Positions 1 through 11,473 of a stretch of 64,000 nucleotides of DNA are shown here, in pieces. Each line of letters starts with the position of its first letter. The stretch's first letter is position 1. Origin of the DNA: Agapanthus africanus (lineage: Eukaryota; Streptophyta; Magnoliopsida; Asparagales; Amaryllidaceae). The translations under genes and the position numbers were made by a program. The stretch spans positions 221,236,996-221,300,995 of the forward strand of contig JASDDO010000024.1 in assembly GCA_030015575.1 (NCBI GenBank), written 5' to 3'. The notes beneath the pieces are model-generated. The model searched no databases. It had not been told where the DNA came from and saw nothing but the letters and a program-made list of their open reading frames with translations.

Positions 1-623
1 AATATCTGCTAATAACGATTAAAGGGGCTTCTCTAGTAAGGCTAGGCAATCGAAGCAGATACTAGAATGGGACCCTCCATTGCATCTTATTAGGATTACA
101 TTGTGGTTATATATATATACTTTAATTAAATTAATCTAAAATTATATAAAAATTAGAGATCTAGCTTATTATATCTTTAATTTTTATATAATTTTAGATT
201 AATTTAAATTAAATAATATATATATATATATATTTATATGAGAACAATGGAGGTAAGAGGCCATAGGAGGGAATTTCCTTCTATGGCGTCGAAAAAATAC
301 GCCCTCCATCGTGTTTAATTACGATCGGAATCCATCTTCATCGTTATCATCTAAGATGTGGGTACGCCAAATTTCATGTGATTCTACAACTTTTTCACTG
401 TTGAATTAGTGGGTTCAAAATTAACGGTTTACCGACAATAGAACTTTTTACATTGCTAATTCAACGGTGAAAAAGTTGTAGAATCACATGAAATTTGCCG
501 TACCCACATCTTAGATGATAACGATGAAGATGATGGGTGCCGATCGTCGGAAAACACGATGGAGATTGTATTTTTTTGACGCCATAGGAGGAAATTCCCT
601 CCTATGGCATCTTTCCTCCATTG

Positions 624-662
<39 letters not shown>

Positions 663-770
663 AACACAATGTATCCTTAATAAGATGCAATGGAGGGTCC
701 CACTCTAGTATCTGCTTCGATTGTCTAGCCTTACTAGAGAAGCCCCTTTAATTGTTATTAGCAGAATATT
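1..770. mobile_element. Foldback (hairpin) element, MITE-like
   Basis: The whole segment reads as one long inverted repeat. Bases 1-120 match the reverse complement of about 650-770. Bases 250-405 match the reverse complement of about 440-620, leaving a loop of only 30-40 bases near 405-440. The outer end reads aatatctgctaataac and its partner ends gttattagcagaatatt. There is no coding capacity. The structure fits a non-autonomous foldback or MITE-type DNA element; the superfamily cannot be told because the left flank lies outside the window and no TSD can be compared. Confidence 0.8.
121..238. repeat. AT-rich palindromic insertion in the left foldback arm
   Basis: The left arm carries about 115 AT-rich bases that the right arm lacks. 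The insert is itself palindromic (ttaatctaaaattatata paired with its complement near 185-215). Bases 124-176 are nearly identical to 778-829, just outside the element's right end, so the same AT-rich module occurs inside and beside the foldback element. Confidence 0.6.
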
Positions 771-841
771 CTCTAATTTAAATTAATCTAAAATTATATA
801 AAAATTAGTGATCTAGCTTATTATATCATAATCTATATCAA

Positions 842-2992
842 CTATTTAAATTTAAACCAATCTTTGTGTTAGCTTGGGAAACATAACAGAGTTAGGATTC
901 AGGACATCCCACCAAATTTCCACCTTGGCATGAGTCCCCATCAGACATGAAAGAATATAAAAAAGTTTGCTGCTGCAGTTACCCTTTAGGGCTGTCTCTA
1001 ACCATCAAAGCTAGCAAGTCTTCAAACAGAATAACTCTTAGACAAAACTCGATAAAAACTCATACATAGAGTATCTATTTTAGCATCTCTATTCAAGATT
1101 GCCTTCTCAAAATGGCTCGATCTTTGTGAACACAAAAAAGAGCAAAAAAAACTATATCCGTTAGATCACGCAAATGAAATAATCCACAATCTCGAACTAT
1201 CTTTTTTTTAGAAAAATACATAAAATGAATTATTCTCTTGTCACGATAAACAAACACCTTCAAATGCTCAACAAAAGGTCTGAACGAACTAATATACCAA
1301 AATATCCTCCTCAACTTACGATGTTGCCATAAACTTTGTCCATACAGTAGACGAAGCAAGTGTCGACCGCACTTTCAAACAAATGCCACAACATGATAGC
1401 ATGAAGACAACATGCTAAAATCTTATATCCAACTGAACAAGCAATGAGATACAAGAACAAATCTTCATAATCAACTCGTACACGCTGCAGCCTAAATCGA
1501 AACCGAATGGAGAAAGTGTCTCAATGCGGTACAAGGCAAGGAAACAAACAGATCTTCATCATGTCTCATAAATGATTGAGCCCAGAATCAAACATACGAG
1601 ATACATCACTGCTCACAGTGAAGAATCTGGTCATAACTGAATCCACCATAAGCTATTCAGAAGGACGCGTGACACAACTCGATCAAATTTTCATCATCGC
1701 CCATCTCGAGCCCAAACAAAATGACTCGATCCGTGTCTAGATGGTTCACTTTGAGTCAAAATAGAATGACTCATGTCGACTCCGGATGCTTATATCCGAG
1801 CCCAAATCCAAAATGACTCGTGCAGAGCTTGATCCAAAATTGAATGATAATATTGCGTCAATCAAAACTTCTAAGACGAACATGTCACACTATGACATAC
1901 CATATCGTAATGGATACTGTTAGCACATGCAGTAGGCATGGCAACAGTCTCGAAGAAAAATAACCAGAACTTCGATGATGAATAGATCACACTAAAATGC
2001 GACAAACAGAAACGTACCAAACACGATAATGCATGTGCTCTGCACGCCAACAGTCTCGAAGCAAGTAGACACTAAATAGAAATACCCTGAAATACGCCTG
2101 CTTGAACAATCAATACTGAATAGAATTTTCTCGAAGCACCAAGTGGAATTATCCTCAAACTAAATCCACAAAACGGAAGGATGAACCATGTCACATAATT
2201 AATATCACAATCCAAAATCGCACCGAACACAATAACGGATGCGAGATTGAAAGGGAGAACTCCACCTTCAATCCTAATCCGTATGGTAACAGTCTCGAAG
2301 TAATAACCACCATCCATGATTTTAATAGAAGCCGATTTGAATGTAGGCACTGAAGTGGGGATATGAATTTTGTGGCAATATCTATAACAAAATATAGAAT
2401 TTTGACAATCCGACTCCAATGCGTCTGGAACGCTCGAAAACTTCGGGTTACATATTTGAATCGTCAAAATCGGCCACCGAACGCTCGATCCACAAACCAA
2501 TCAACTTGAGCCGTCGATCGCAAAACAAAACCCATCAGATATTTATCCACCATACTTGATGTTTGGTTTTTACCCATACACCAAATTCGAGCTGATTTTC
2601 ACTACTTATAGTGTGAAACATTCGCATGTCACGTGGGCACCAGTCAGAATTTCTTTACATGTGCAAAGCACATTGCCACTTCTTTTTTGCCTCTCAGAGC
2701 CACCGTCGGCATCTTAATGTCTTGCATGCACAACAAATCTTCGCTGACGTGCGTCGAACATAGCTCTTTCCAAAAACAGTGGCCACCAAATTATGCACCG
2801 CAACAATTACACCTGCTCAAACGCAGCTCAATTCTCACGTCTTTGACCTGCGAATACACCCTGAATATCAACCTCGGCTCTGAGACCAATTTTTTTTAAT
2901 GGATGACCGAGATAAACAAAGATGATACTATTTAAATTTAAACTAATCTATGAGCTAGCTTGGAAAACATAAGGATTCATGTCATCCCAACA
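842..2992 (-). mobile_element. Possible degenerate short-LTR (TRIM-like) element
   Basis: A direct repeat of about 70-90 bp lies at 842-914 and about 2900-2992 (shared: tatttaaatttaaac, agcttgg, ggattca, catccca). On the minus strand the right copy starts tgttgggatgacatg. It is followed inward by a primer-binding-site look-alike at about 2875-2890 (minus strand ttggtctcagagcc, one mismatch from the initiator-Met tRNA type). The roughly 2 kb between has no recognisable protein; short open frames there look random. The left repeat loses similarity beyond its first 70 bases. This could instead be a simple duplication. Confidence 0.35.
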
Positions 2993-4138
2993 AATCGAAA
3001 TCAAGCTTTTTTCAGTAGATAATTTCTCTAGGCAGTAAAAAATGGATAATCCTTTTCATTTCCTCTCCGGTGGTTCTGTTTGTTTTATGGGTTATTAATG
3101 CTATTAGGATGAATGAATTGCTATCCTTTTTCAATAAGATATATCTCATAAGATCAATGTGTTGAACAAAATGTGTGCGTAGCAACTTTTCTGTTAATCG
3201 GTTTACATATCCAAGTCTGTTATATTTTATTTTGTCTTAATCTTGTTCATTTCGCTCGCTCATTGCAGACGTCGTGATCGTAATGATCGGTACTGAATCT
3301 TTTTTATGTGACTGGGAGGAGAAAAAGCTTAAGGTTTTTGTCGATGCTTTTGGACTAGCGGCTATTATTAGAGGTTATGTTCTTTTTCGTTATGATACTC
3401 AACGCTGCTGTTAATTTTTTTGGCAGGTTTTCCATCACCGAGATAGCCGATCGTTGCAGCAAAACTTTTTCTAGATCTTCAGGCGCTTATAGCTTGTGAG
3501 ATACTATGAAGCCTAAGCTTTGACTGTGAGCTTTTGGCTTGTGATATGAAGTAGATTAGGCTTGGATAGTAACTTGGATGAGTAATTTGATCTGGCTTTT
3601 ATGTTTTCTAATTGTTGAACATGAAGCATATCATACAATCATCAGACATGTTTGCCAGTGTAGTACAGGATCTTGTGGGTAAATTGTGTTGGAAGTAGCC
3701 GGTTTTTTTCTGAACACTAACTTTGTCATTTTGATTTGCTGTTGCCAATCTCCATTTTTATAATGCAAACTCGAAGTGATTGTACCACCGATCGTCAGTC
3801 TGCTTTTTCTGATGAGAAGGAGCTGAGAATTTTTTACCGTATAAATTCTGATGAAAAGGAGCTGAGAATTTTTTCTCCAAATTATTCGCATTTCAGGACC
3901 CACACATTATTGTCGCATGTAATATTTTACTTGGCTTTTTGAAAATGAAATTTAAAAACACTCTTTGGACATTAATGTTCATCTCTTCTTGTGTCTGAAG
4001 ATGTCTGGAATCTCATTATAAAATAGAGAAATGTTGATATTCTTGTCACGGAGGTAGTTTCTTTCCTATATTTCCACTACATTTTACGTGAGGCACATGC
4101 ATCTTGATCAATATCTTCAAAGGTATATATATCAATTG
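2993..4138. other. Unassigned non-coding stretch
   Basis: No gene or element boundary recognised. The only local structure is a tandem duplication of about 30 bp at 3800-3828 and 3846-3875 (core gaaggagctgagaatttttt). Confidence 0.5.
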
Positions 4139-4226
4139 TTTCTATGTGATTTTTATACACTTCACCGTTGATTTGGTTATGCAATATGCTTTATTATCGG
4201 TAAACTGTTAAATTTGCGATTCTTCA
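4139..4226. repeat. Diverged fragment related to the inner arm of the 1-770 foldback
   Basis: The order of motifs (tatgtgattttta, cttcaccgttga, ttatcggtaaactgttaa) follows the inner arm and loop of the foldback element at 1-770 in reverse-complement orientation, with many mismatches and small gaps. It looks like an old relic of the same family. No partner arm is visible nearby. Confidence 0.5.
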
Positions 4227-5304
4227 TTACAAATACAAGTGCAAGAAGTGTTAAATTTACATAACTTTTGGTATATGAATGCTTTAAAACATGTTGATCA
4301 AGAGATACAGTGCCGATTTTAATTATGGTAGTGGAAAGTTGATTCTTTTTTCAAATATGGTTGTGAAAAGTTGATTCTTTGACTAAGGGAGAGGCTTTCA
4401 TAGGACAAGGGTATCACAATTCTATATAAAATCTAGGGTAAATTGTTGAAAAACTCCTGGCCCAAGAAAAAGTACCCTCACCTTTTCCTTCACATACATA
4501 TGGCAGTGAGTATTTTAGTATATCCTAAGAATATCCTTACTTCCCGTTCATTCACAGCCGTTCAAAATTTCTCCTCTTTCTCTCTCTCGTTCGATCAAAG
4601 AGAACCCAATTCGCCTTTTGTCGCCGGCTTTGCCATTGTCGTCACCGTCTTGGCTATCGTAGTCGTCATTCTATCGTAGTTGCCATCGTCACCGACTTTT
4701 CCATCGTCGCCGGCTTTGCCATCGTTTTATCGCCTTCGCCATCGTCGTTGTCGTCATTGAAAACCCGCCTCCCAAAGAAGCAACGCAACATAACACCAGA
4801 AACTATTCTCATCCTCGTCAGTTGCTCTCTATCTTCTAAGTCTAATTGCTTGAGTGTATTTTGGCGATTGAGTGTTTTCTATATTGCAAAGGTAATTTTT
4901 GCACCGTGTCTCAATTTTTGGGTTAATAACTTCGATCTAAGCCTAATTTTATGTTATGGGTTTTTCTTAATTTTCAGTCACAGTGTTGTTTTTATTGTTG
5001 CACTGTAATTGTTTGATGAATTGCCTACTTGAGCATGTTGATTGAAGTAGCCAAGAAAAATGTAAGTTTTGTGGAATTTTTGAATGACGATGCAATTTTA
5101 GTGCCGTTTTTGTTATTACATTATTTTTTTTTTATGGTTATGAGTTTTATTAAGTTGATTTTATAATAGACAAAGTGTTGTTAGAGACTGAAAATGGATA
5201 CTTTGAAGGCCAACTCCAAATAGATTGCAGAAGGCTAGAAGTTTATGGGTATTAAAATTAGATTAAGCAATAAGCTTAAGTATGTGTATGCATATATTTT
5301 GTAT
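4227..5304. other. Unassigned stretch with pyrimidine-rich, leader-like segment
   Basis: Bases 4575-4600 are CT-rich and 4615-4760 are a degenerate run of gccatcgtcg-type repeats. They resemble the 5' leader of a plant gene or DNA transposon. A plausible GT-AG intron (gtaatttttgc to ttttcag, about 4891-4978) follows. No open frame with recognisable protein features runs across the region, so no gene is called. Confidence 0.35.
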
Positions 5305-5552
5305 GTGCCTGTAACTTGTAAGCACTTATCTGTGACTTCTAAGCAGTTGCCTGTAATCTCTAATACATTACGTGTAATTTCTAAGCACTTGCTTATAAGC
5401 CTAATAAATTGATTGTAATTTATAAGCACCTGTCTGTAACTTCTAACAATTTGCCTGTAACTTTTAATTAATTGAATGCAATTTCTAATGAATTGTATGT
5501 AATTTGTAAGCACTTACCTGTAATTTCTAACAATTTGCATGTAATTTCTAAC
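5305..5552 (+). repeat. Degenerate 21-24 bp tandem array, forward orientation
   Basis: About 11 degenerate copies of a unit close to ttgcctgtaacttctaagc. The same unit in reverse complement (agaagttacaggcaact) forms the array at 29865-30078, 32128-32160 and 54996-55278. Once later insertions are removed, the two arrays face each other about 0.4 kb apart. Confidence 0.85.
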
Positions 5553-5911
5553 ATTTAAGCTTATTACTTAATTTAATTTTAACTTGATTATAATATATTG
5601 TGGTCTTTATTGGTGTATATTCTGGAGAAACGATTTGTTGAGAAACCGGATGAGAAGGACAATATGAAGGGTATGTCTTTTGAAGCTCAAATGACGCATT
5701 AGAAGAATGTTTGTGCGAGAAACAGGGTGCACAAATTCTATTGGCGAACGAGCAAGAAATGGTTTGATATTGTTTCAGTTTTTGTTTGGCCGAAATTTGA
5801 ACTTTTTGTTATTCGTACATGTATTCATCTATTTGTATTTTGCCGACTCATTGATATTATTACTTATTTTGAGTGAGGATGACAAATAATATTTTTATTG
5901 ATATTATCTGT
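5553..5911. other. Spacer between the opposed arrays (left part), ending at a retrotransposon junction
   Basis: Unassigned sequence. In one frame, 5634-5700 reads EKPDEKDNMKGMSFEAQ before a stop. This weakly recalls the GMSFES-type start of FAR1/MULE-like domains, but it is too short to call. Bases 5907-5911 (tctgt) are the left target-site duplication of the SIRE-like element. Confidence 0.4.
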
Positions 5912-7786
5912 TGAAAGAACTCGAGATGGGAGGGGGGTGGGGTGAATATGGCTATGCTAAGTATATACCCAAATTAAAAATTCTATACTACTTGCTAATC
6001 AACAACACAATTGCAATTAAATAAGAGGCAAAGCAATTCTACAATTATGAGCACATAAGCATATAGCTGGAAATAATATTAAGAGCAAGCATGAGCATAT
6101 AGAGTAAGTAGGGAACAAGCATGCAATTTCTAAGCTAAAAAAAGCAATTGGAGAGTAAGGAATTGCAAACACAAACACGCAAGGTTTATAGTGGTTCGGG
6201 AGATTCTCTAGTCCATTTTCTTTAGGCGTCGAGCCCGTTCCACTAAACGCGTTTCTACCGAGACAACACGTTGCGCACCCGCAACTTCTTATACCCACGT
6301 CTCCATCGAGACACCACGTTGCTCGACACACGAGCAACTCGTCACTTTACACGCTCTCCTCTCTTACAAAGGCACCCTTGCACTCAAGCATTCTCACACA
6401 AAAAAGGAAAACTTCCCACTCTTATCTTTTACAAAGACACTGTTGTACTCAAGAGTTCTCATACAAAAAACGAGAGGGTTACAATGAAGTACAATTACTC
6501 ATAAATGAGTTTCTCTCAAAGCTCTCTCCCTAATACTCTTACAAAGTATGAACAATCAAATTTGAGCTCTTGATTGTGTGTGAGAGAAGATAGAAATGCA
6601 AATAAGAATTTTGCTCTCATATGATTTAGGATGATCACTTGGATATTAAAGTTTCAGAATTTTGGAAGTGATAACCATAAAATATCCCAACCAAAACCTA
6701 TTTATAGCCCTAAAGAAAAAACAACTCAAAACAAGTGGGGGAAGCAATTTTAAAGCACGACAGACGTCTGAAGGCAATATGGACAGATGTCTGCAGTTCA
6801 TTTGTAAAACCCCCAATGGTTATAAACGGTAACATTTTAAAACTTTTTAAGCTTCAGACATTAGTCTTCTAAAGGTTCAGATGTCGATATTTTTAAAGAA
6901 GCCAAAACAAAACACAGAGATCGGACAAACGTCTGAAGAAGTTTTGGCCAAACATCTGAAGAAGAAAAGATTTTCAAAGATTTTGTACTACAAACGTTTG
7001 TCTCCTATAGCTTCAGACGTTTGTTTTTTAAAGCAAGTCAAGCCAATAAAAAGAATAGTGAACAAACAGACGTCTGAAGGAGTATGGGATAAACGTCTGA
7101 AGAAAAAATAGTTTTTAAAGATTTTGAACTGCAGACGTTTGTTCCTTATAGCTTCGGACGTTTGTTTATTAAAATAAGCCAAGTCAATAAAAAGCACAGA
7201 GAATAGACAGACGTCTGAAGAAGTATGGGACAAACGTTTGAAGAAGAAAATGTTTTCAATTCGAGACTTTAGCCCAGACGTCTGTCAAAGATGCAGACAT
7301 CTGTTCTGTAAAGCTTTAGACGTTTGTTCTGAAGACAAACACTGATATTTGAAACTGATATTTTGTTTTCAAAACGTACAGACATCTGAAGGCAAACTTG
7401 ACAGACGTCTGAAGAAGGAAAACACAGAAAACTTGTGTTTTTCAAAATAAGAAATCGTTTTGAATGAAAATCTCCGCAAAGTTTAAACCAACAGTTTCAT
7501 GCATGATAAAGAGTGTGTGCAAGAGCTCTAATTGATATTGTCCATAATCAATAGAGTACTTACATTGTTTCCTATGTCGATCTCGAAATTTGCCGAATCT
7601 TAAATCTTCGATACTTCGACACGAGCTCTTGAACTTTGGCAAATCGCTTGATCTTCAACTTGACTTCCATTGATTTTCGCCACTCAACTCACGTGCGTCT
7701 TGAAATCGATATTTGATTTTCAAATAAACCCCGCTTTGACTTTGATCTTTGACGCTTCAAATTCGAACTTTGGCTTCTAGCTTCTT
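5912..7786 (-). repeat. SIRE-like 3' LTR, part 1 (LTR 3' end side)
   Basis: It matches 27325-29208 of the 5' LTR throughout: the same start tgaaagaa, the block aattaaaaattctatactact, the ggttcgggaga segment and the acgtctg-rich segment. The LTR is interrupted after 7786 by the CACTA element and resumes at 18868. Confidence 0.85.
6760..7415. promoter_or_regulatory. Cluster of cagacgtctg palindromes in the LTR
   Basis: The palindrome cagacgtctg, or close variants such as acaaacgtctgaag, recurs roughly every 30-70 bases, with five exact GACGTC cores visible. The same cluster is in the other LTR at about 28165-28830. GACGTC is the C-box core bound by plant bZIP factors; a regulatory role here is inference. 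Confidence 0.5.
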
Positions 7787-8325
7787 CACTACTACAAATA
7801 AGGGTTGCCCCTACGGATTTACCCGTAGGGGCAAACCACTGCCCCTACGGATATATCCGTAGGGGCGAAAAAATACCCCGTAGGTGCAAAGACCGCAGGT
7901 GCAAGTTGAAGCCTTGAACTTGCCCTTACGGGCAAATTCTTGCCCTTACGGATTTCTGTGTAGGTCCTGTTGCCCCTACGGAGTAGGCCGTAGGGTAAAA
8001 AAAGTTATATTATTTACGGTTTTTTTAATATATTAAATGTACCTACGGACATAACCGTAGGGCCATGTACTACCCCCTACGGATATCTACGTAGGTACCT
8101 ATCCGTAGGGGCAAAATATCAGGATTTCTGATATGTTGCCCCTACGGATAACACCGTAGGGGCGAGGCCGTGGCCCCTACGGATATGTCCGTAGGGGCAC
8201 TCCCAACCCCCCGGTACTGAAATCAGGGGGGAAATATCAGTTACTGCTGATATTTTGCCCCTACGGATATAGCAGTAGGGGCAACATGTGTACCTACGGA
8301 TTAATCCGTAGGTACATATTATCTG
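7787..8325. repeat. CACTA left terminal and subterminal repeats
   Basis: After the CACTACTACAAA terminus come about a dozen copies of cccctacgg or its complement ccgtagggg, many paired as short palindromes around atat or taac. In CACTA elements such subterminal repeats bind the TNPA-type protein; binding here is inferred. Confidence 0.85.
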
Positions 8326-8591
8326 TATTTTTTTTAAAAAAAGGGCTGCCTGATTTTTTCCCGTCCTGTGCACAATAATATATAAATCAATCAAATATAA
8401 AATTAATCATCACACAACATATATCGCAGTATTCATAATCACATCTCACGCATATATATAATATACAAAAGAAACCCAAAAACTGAATATGATATAAATA
8501 TAAACCAATATCAATATCGTTTCAAAATGTAGTACAATGTGTATGATATAAATAAATACATGTTTCAAAAAATAAGAACCAAAAAACTACC

Positions 8592-11433
8592 CTAGTTCGG
8601 TCCAGCTGCACCTCTGAATAACGATAGAATAACGCGCGCCTCCTCCTCGGTCAATAAACTCTGCAATTCGGCGCGAGCGGGAGTCTGAGCGGCCTGTGGA
8701 GTTGGCGATGTGGTCTGCGCAGCCGCCGTCGAGGTAGTCGCTTGCGGAGCCGCGGCTGCGGGAGTCTGAGCGGACGGTGGAGCTATAGGAGCTGTCTGCG
8801 GAACCGCAGCCGATGTAGTGGATTGCGGAGCCGCAGCCGAAGGAGATGCATGTGGAGGCTCGGCCGATGTACCCTGTCGCGTCTGGACCTAACGTGTGTA
8901 ATAAGCGTGTAAGAACTGTGTATTATTCGAATTCGTATCATTATTAAGTTATTTCGAAACCCCGTTTGGATATCTAGTTTGTTGTTTATTTTAATTACAT
9001 CTGTATGTATGATTAATCAAACTTAAGTCTAAAACCAAATAAGCTCAAGCTACGTACTAATTATGGATATGTTGATATCTATATAATATGACATGATATT
9101 TTACTATAAAGTAGTATATATATCAGCATCTCCTTCAACTCCTGAACGGTGGCCCTCAAGCTCTCCAGTTTCTGATGGACACGTCGGTCACTGGAGACGG
9201 AGGAAGTAACCGCCGGGGTGGAGTCCAACCTCATATGGGCCCTGCTAGGGCCCAGTCCCCGGCCTCTCCCCCAACCTCCGTGGTGCCCTCCGTGTGCGGC
9301 GTCCAGAACTGGGGTCAGCAGCCTCGGATCGCTCTGTCCGGTAAAATCGATCCCTGAGGCCTGGGCCTGCTCAACCACCCGCTCCTACACCCATATTAAG
9401 CAGTAAAGTATAAGTATAAAATTTAAACTTGAACCTTCCAAAAATAAAATTTCAAATTTGGGTAGAAAAAATATTAACACTTACGCAGTACTCCTGGGTA
9501 GCGACGTCGGGATATCGAAGCTCGCCCGTGGTGGGATCTGTCGAGGTGCCGTGGACGGCAAGATATGCGGACAGCACGCTCGGTGTACCACCTGACGCCA
9601 CGGTCCGAGATGTCTGCAATATTAGAAAGTAACTCTTAATATTAGAAATATTAGAAAATAACTCTTAATATTGCATAATATCACAAAGGTCGGTCTATTG
9701 TAATTTACCGATAACTCCATGGCTCGAGTAATGTTCCTCGAGCCACCTATGTAAGTGGGGCGACCCCTCTTCGCCGACTTCCTGTTCTCTGTATTCTGAA
9801 CGGCCTGTTTCTGCACAACGCATTAACATTTAGTTTTCTAATTAAGGAACACAAAGAAATAAATTATATCATAAATAATGAATTACATTTAAAATACATA
9901 CCTGTTTGCGTTGGGAGTCGAAATAAGCGCACAATAGAGGCCATGTCTCTACGTCGACTCTCGCAAACGCCGCACTAGATAGGATGGCCGCTCTCTCTGC
10001 CTCGGGGGTCGCCATCCACAGGGAGTAGCAGTCGGCCTTCAGCTCATTCCTGTTGTATCGGACCTTGGCCTGCATGTTCTTCATCAGGCCATTGTACAGA
10101 GCATGAAGGTCGAGCACCCTCCCCGGGTGATCAGGGTCGGCTACAGGCTGAAAATCGTAATCCAACTGAAAATACAAAAAAAACATTGTTATTAGATTGC
10201 AGGTGTTAATAATAAATATATTGGATAGATCAAATGAAAATATATATTAATACATACCCGAGCCTGATCAAAGAAGAGGGCGAATGAGCGCTGGTGCTGC
10301 TCGCCCCACTCAACGTGAAGTGGATAGTTCTTCACGAGCCGGCTCTCGTCCCCCATATACCGGCCGAACCTCTCGGCATGAGGACCGGTATAGCGATAGT
10401 CAAGGGTAAAAAAAAGGGGGAATGCTGCCTCCCCCCTAGCTCTGTCAGGCCTCAGCCTATGGGACTGATTCGGGCCTCGAGTCCCCCTTTGGGGATGGGG
10501 AGGCCCTGCGTCTGCACGAAATATCAAGACAATCAATAATAAGACAAAGTTGTATTAAGAAATCAAGGTTAAACGAAAATTCAAGTGTGATATATACCTC
10601 CGGTGACTATCGCACGAGCCTGGGCCCGGGCAGCAGCACGAGCGGGACGATAGTTCCTCCGGTGAGGAACAACCGGGGTCCCGGATGCGGACGCATCCCC
10701 TCCAACTAGAAAATAAATATCGATGCTAAATTTCCATGAAGTTCATATTTATTCTATAGAGCATATGTAAAATGAATAAATATTTTAAATTTATTCATAC
10801 TAACCTGCAGACGATGCGGAGGGTATGGAAGCGGCAGGAGTGGCCCCTGCGGAAGATGTGGACGCACCACCTATAATTAGACAATTAAAAATAGATTATA
10901 TAAGTAATTGCAAAAAGAATGTGTAGATCAATAATATAACGTTCTAAATCAATATGCATGCACTATAGGATATATAAACATACCCGCAAGTGCGGTGGTG
11001 TCACCACCTACAGCTAGACAATAATAAAAATTGCTAAGTAAGAGCAAAAGGAATGTGTGTATTTATGATATAGCATTCTAAATCAATATACATGCACTAT
11101 ATGATATATAAACATACCTGGAGGAGCGGGAGTGGCCTCTGTCCCAGATGTGGACGCATCACCAACAACTAGACAATCAAACATTGACAATATAAGTAAT
11201 TTTGACATAAACATGCATGAATATCTGTAATATTACATTCAAAATGGATATGCGTGCAGTATACCTGGAGGTGTGGCAAAATCCACACGGAAGGAGGCAT
11301 CCGAAGGGGTCTCCAATCTGGGTGCAAGACCAGCCCTCTGAAGCTCCCTACGGAGCTCTCCGGACGGCAGAACCGCTATGACTCTGCCGCGGCTAGAGCT
11401 CCTGCTGCCCCTCGCTGCTCCCGACATCGTCAT
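8592..11433 (-). CDS. CACTA second gene, Transposase_24-like (TNPA-type) protein, multi-exon
   Basis: Eleven GT-AG exons can be read on the minus strand: 11265-11433, 11118-11168, 10984-11013, 10805-10870, 10598-10705, 10258-10511, 9902-10165, 9709-9810, 9485-9613, 9105-9384, 8592-8888. The first ten join in one frame. The last join is a base out with the most obvious donor, so that junction or a one-base indel is unresolved. The start chosen is MTMSGAARG. The N-terminus is Ser/Arg-rich, exons 2-5 are Ala/Ser/Thr/Pro-rich, and exons 6-8 hold the conserved core (LDYDFQPV, WPLLCAYFDSQRKQ, YIGGSRNITRAMEL) typical of plant En/Spm Transposase_24 proteins. Exon 10 ends in a possible coiled coil (KLESLRATVQELKEML) and exon 11 is Pro/Ala/Gln-rich, ending GAAGPN. 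The likely role is binding the subterminal repeats alongside the TNP2 transposase just upstream. Confidence 0.75.
10805..11265 (-). repeat. Tandemly duplicated exon-intron units in the CACTA second gene
   Basis: Four successive short exons (66, 30, 51 bp and the end of exon 1) are each preceded on the plus strand by gtatac or catacc and followed by ctagacaat plus related intron sequence (about 115-130 bp period; shared catgcactata, atataaacatac). Exons encode variants of GDASTSGTEATPAPPG. All exon boundaries are phase 1, so copy number can change without frame loss. Confidence 0.65.
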
Positions 11434-11473
11434 CAAATCTAGATAAACGGTTCGTGGACGCATTAGACAATCA

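Noticed and set aside
1093..2500. Minus-strand frames of 88 and 142 codons
   Set aside because: No domain or motif, AT-rich composition, and no supporting splice or start context.
5305..5552. CRISPR-like short repeats
   Set aside because: Degenerate contiguous 21-24 bp units without unique spacers, in plant DNA.
5634..5890. FAR1/MULE-like protein start
   Set aside because: Only a short GMSFEAQ-like string before a stop; no zinc-binding or transposase motifs follow.
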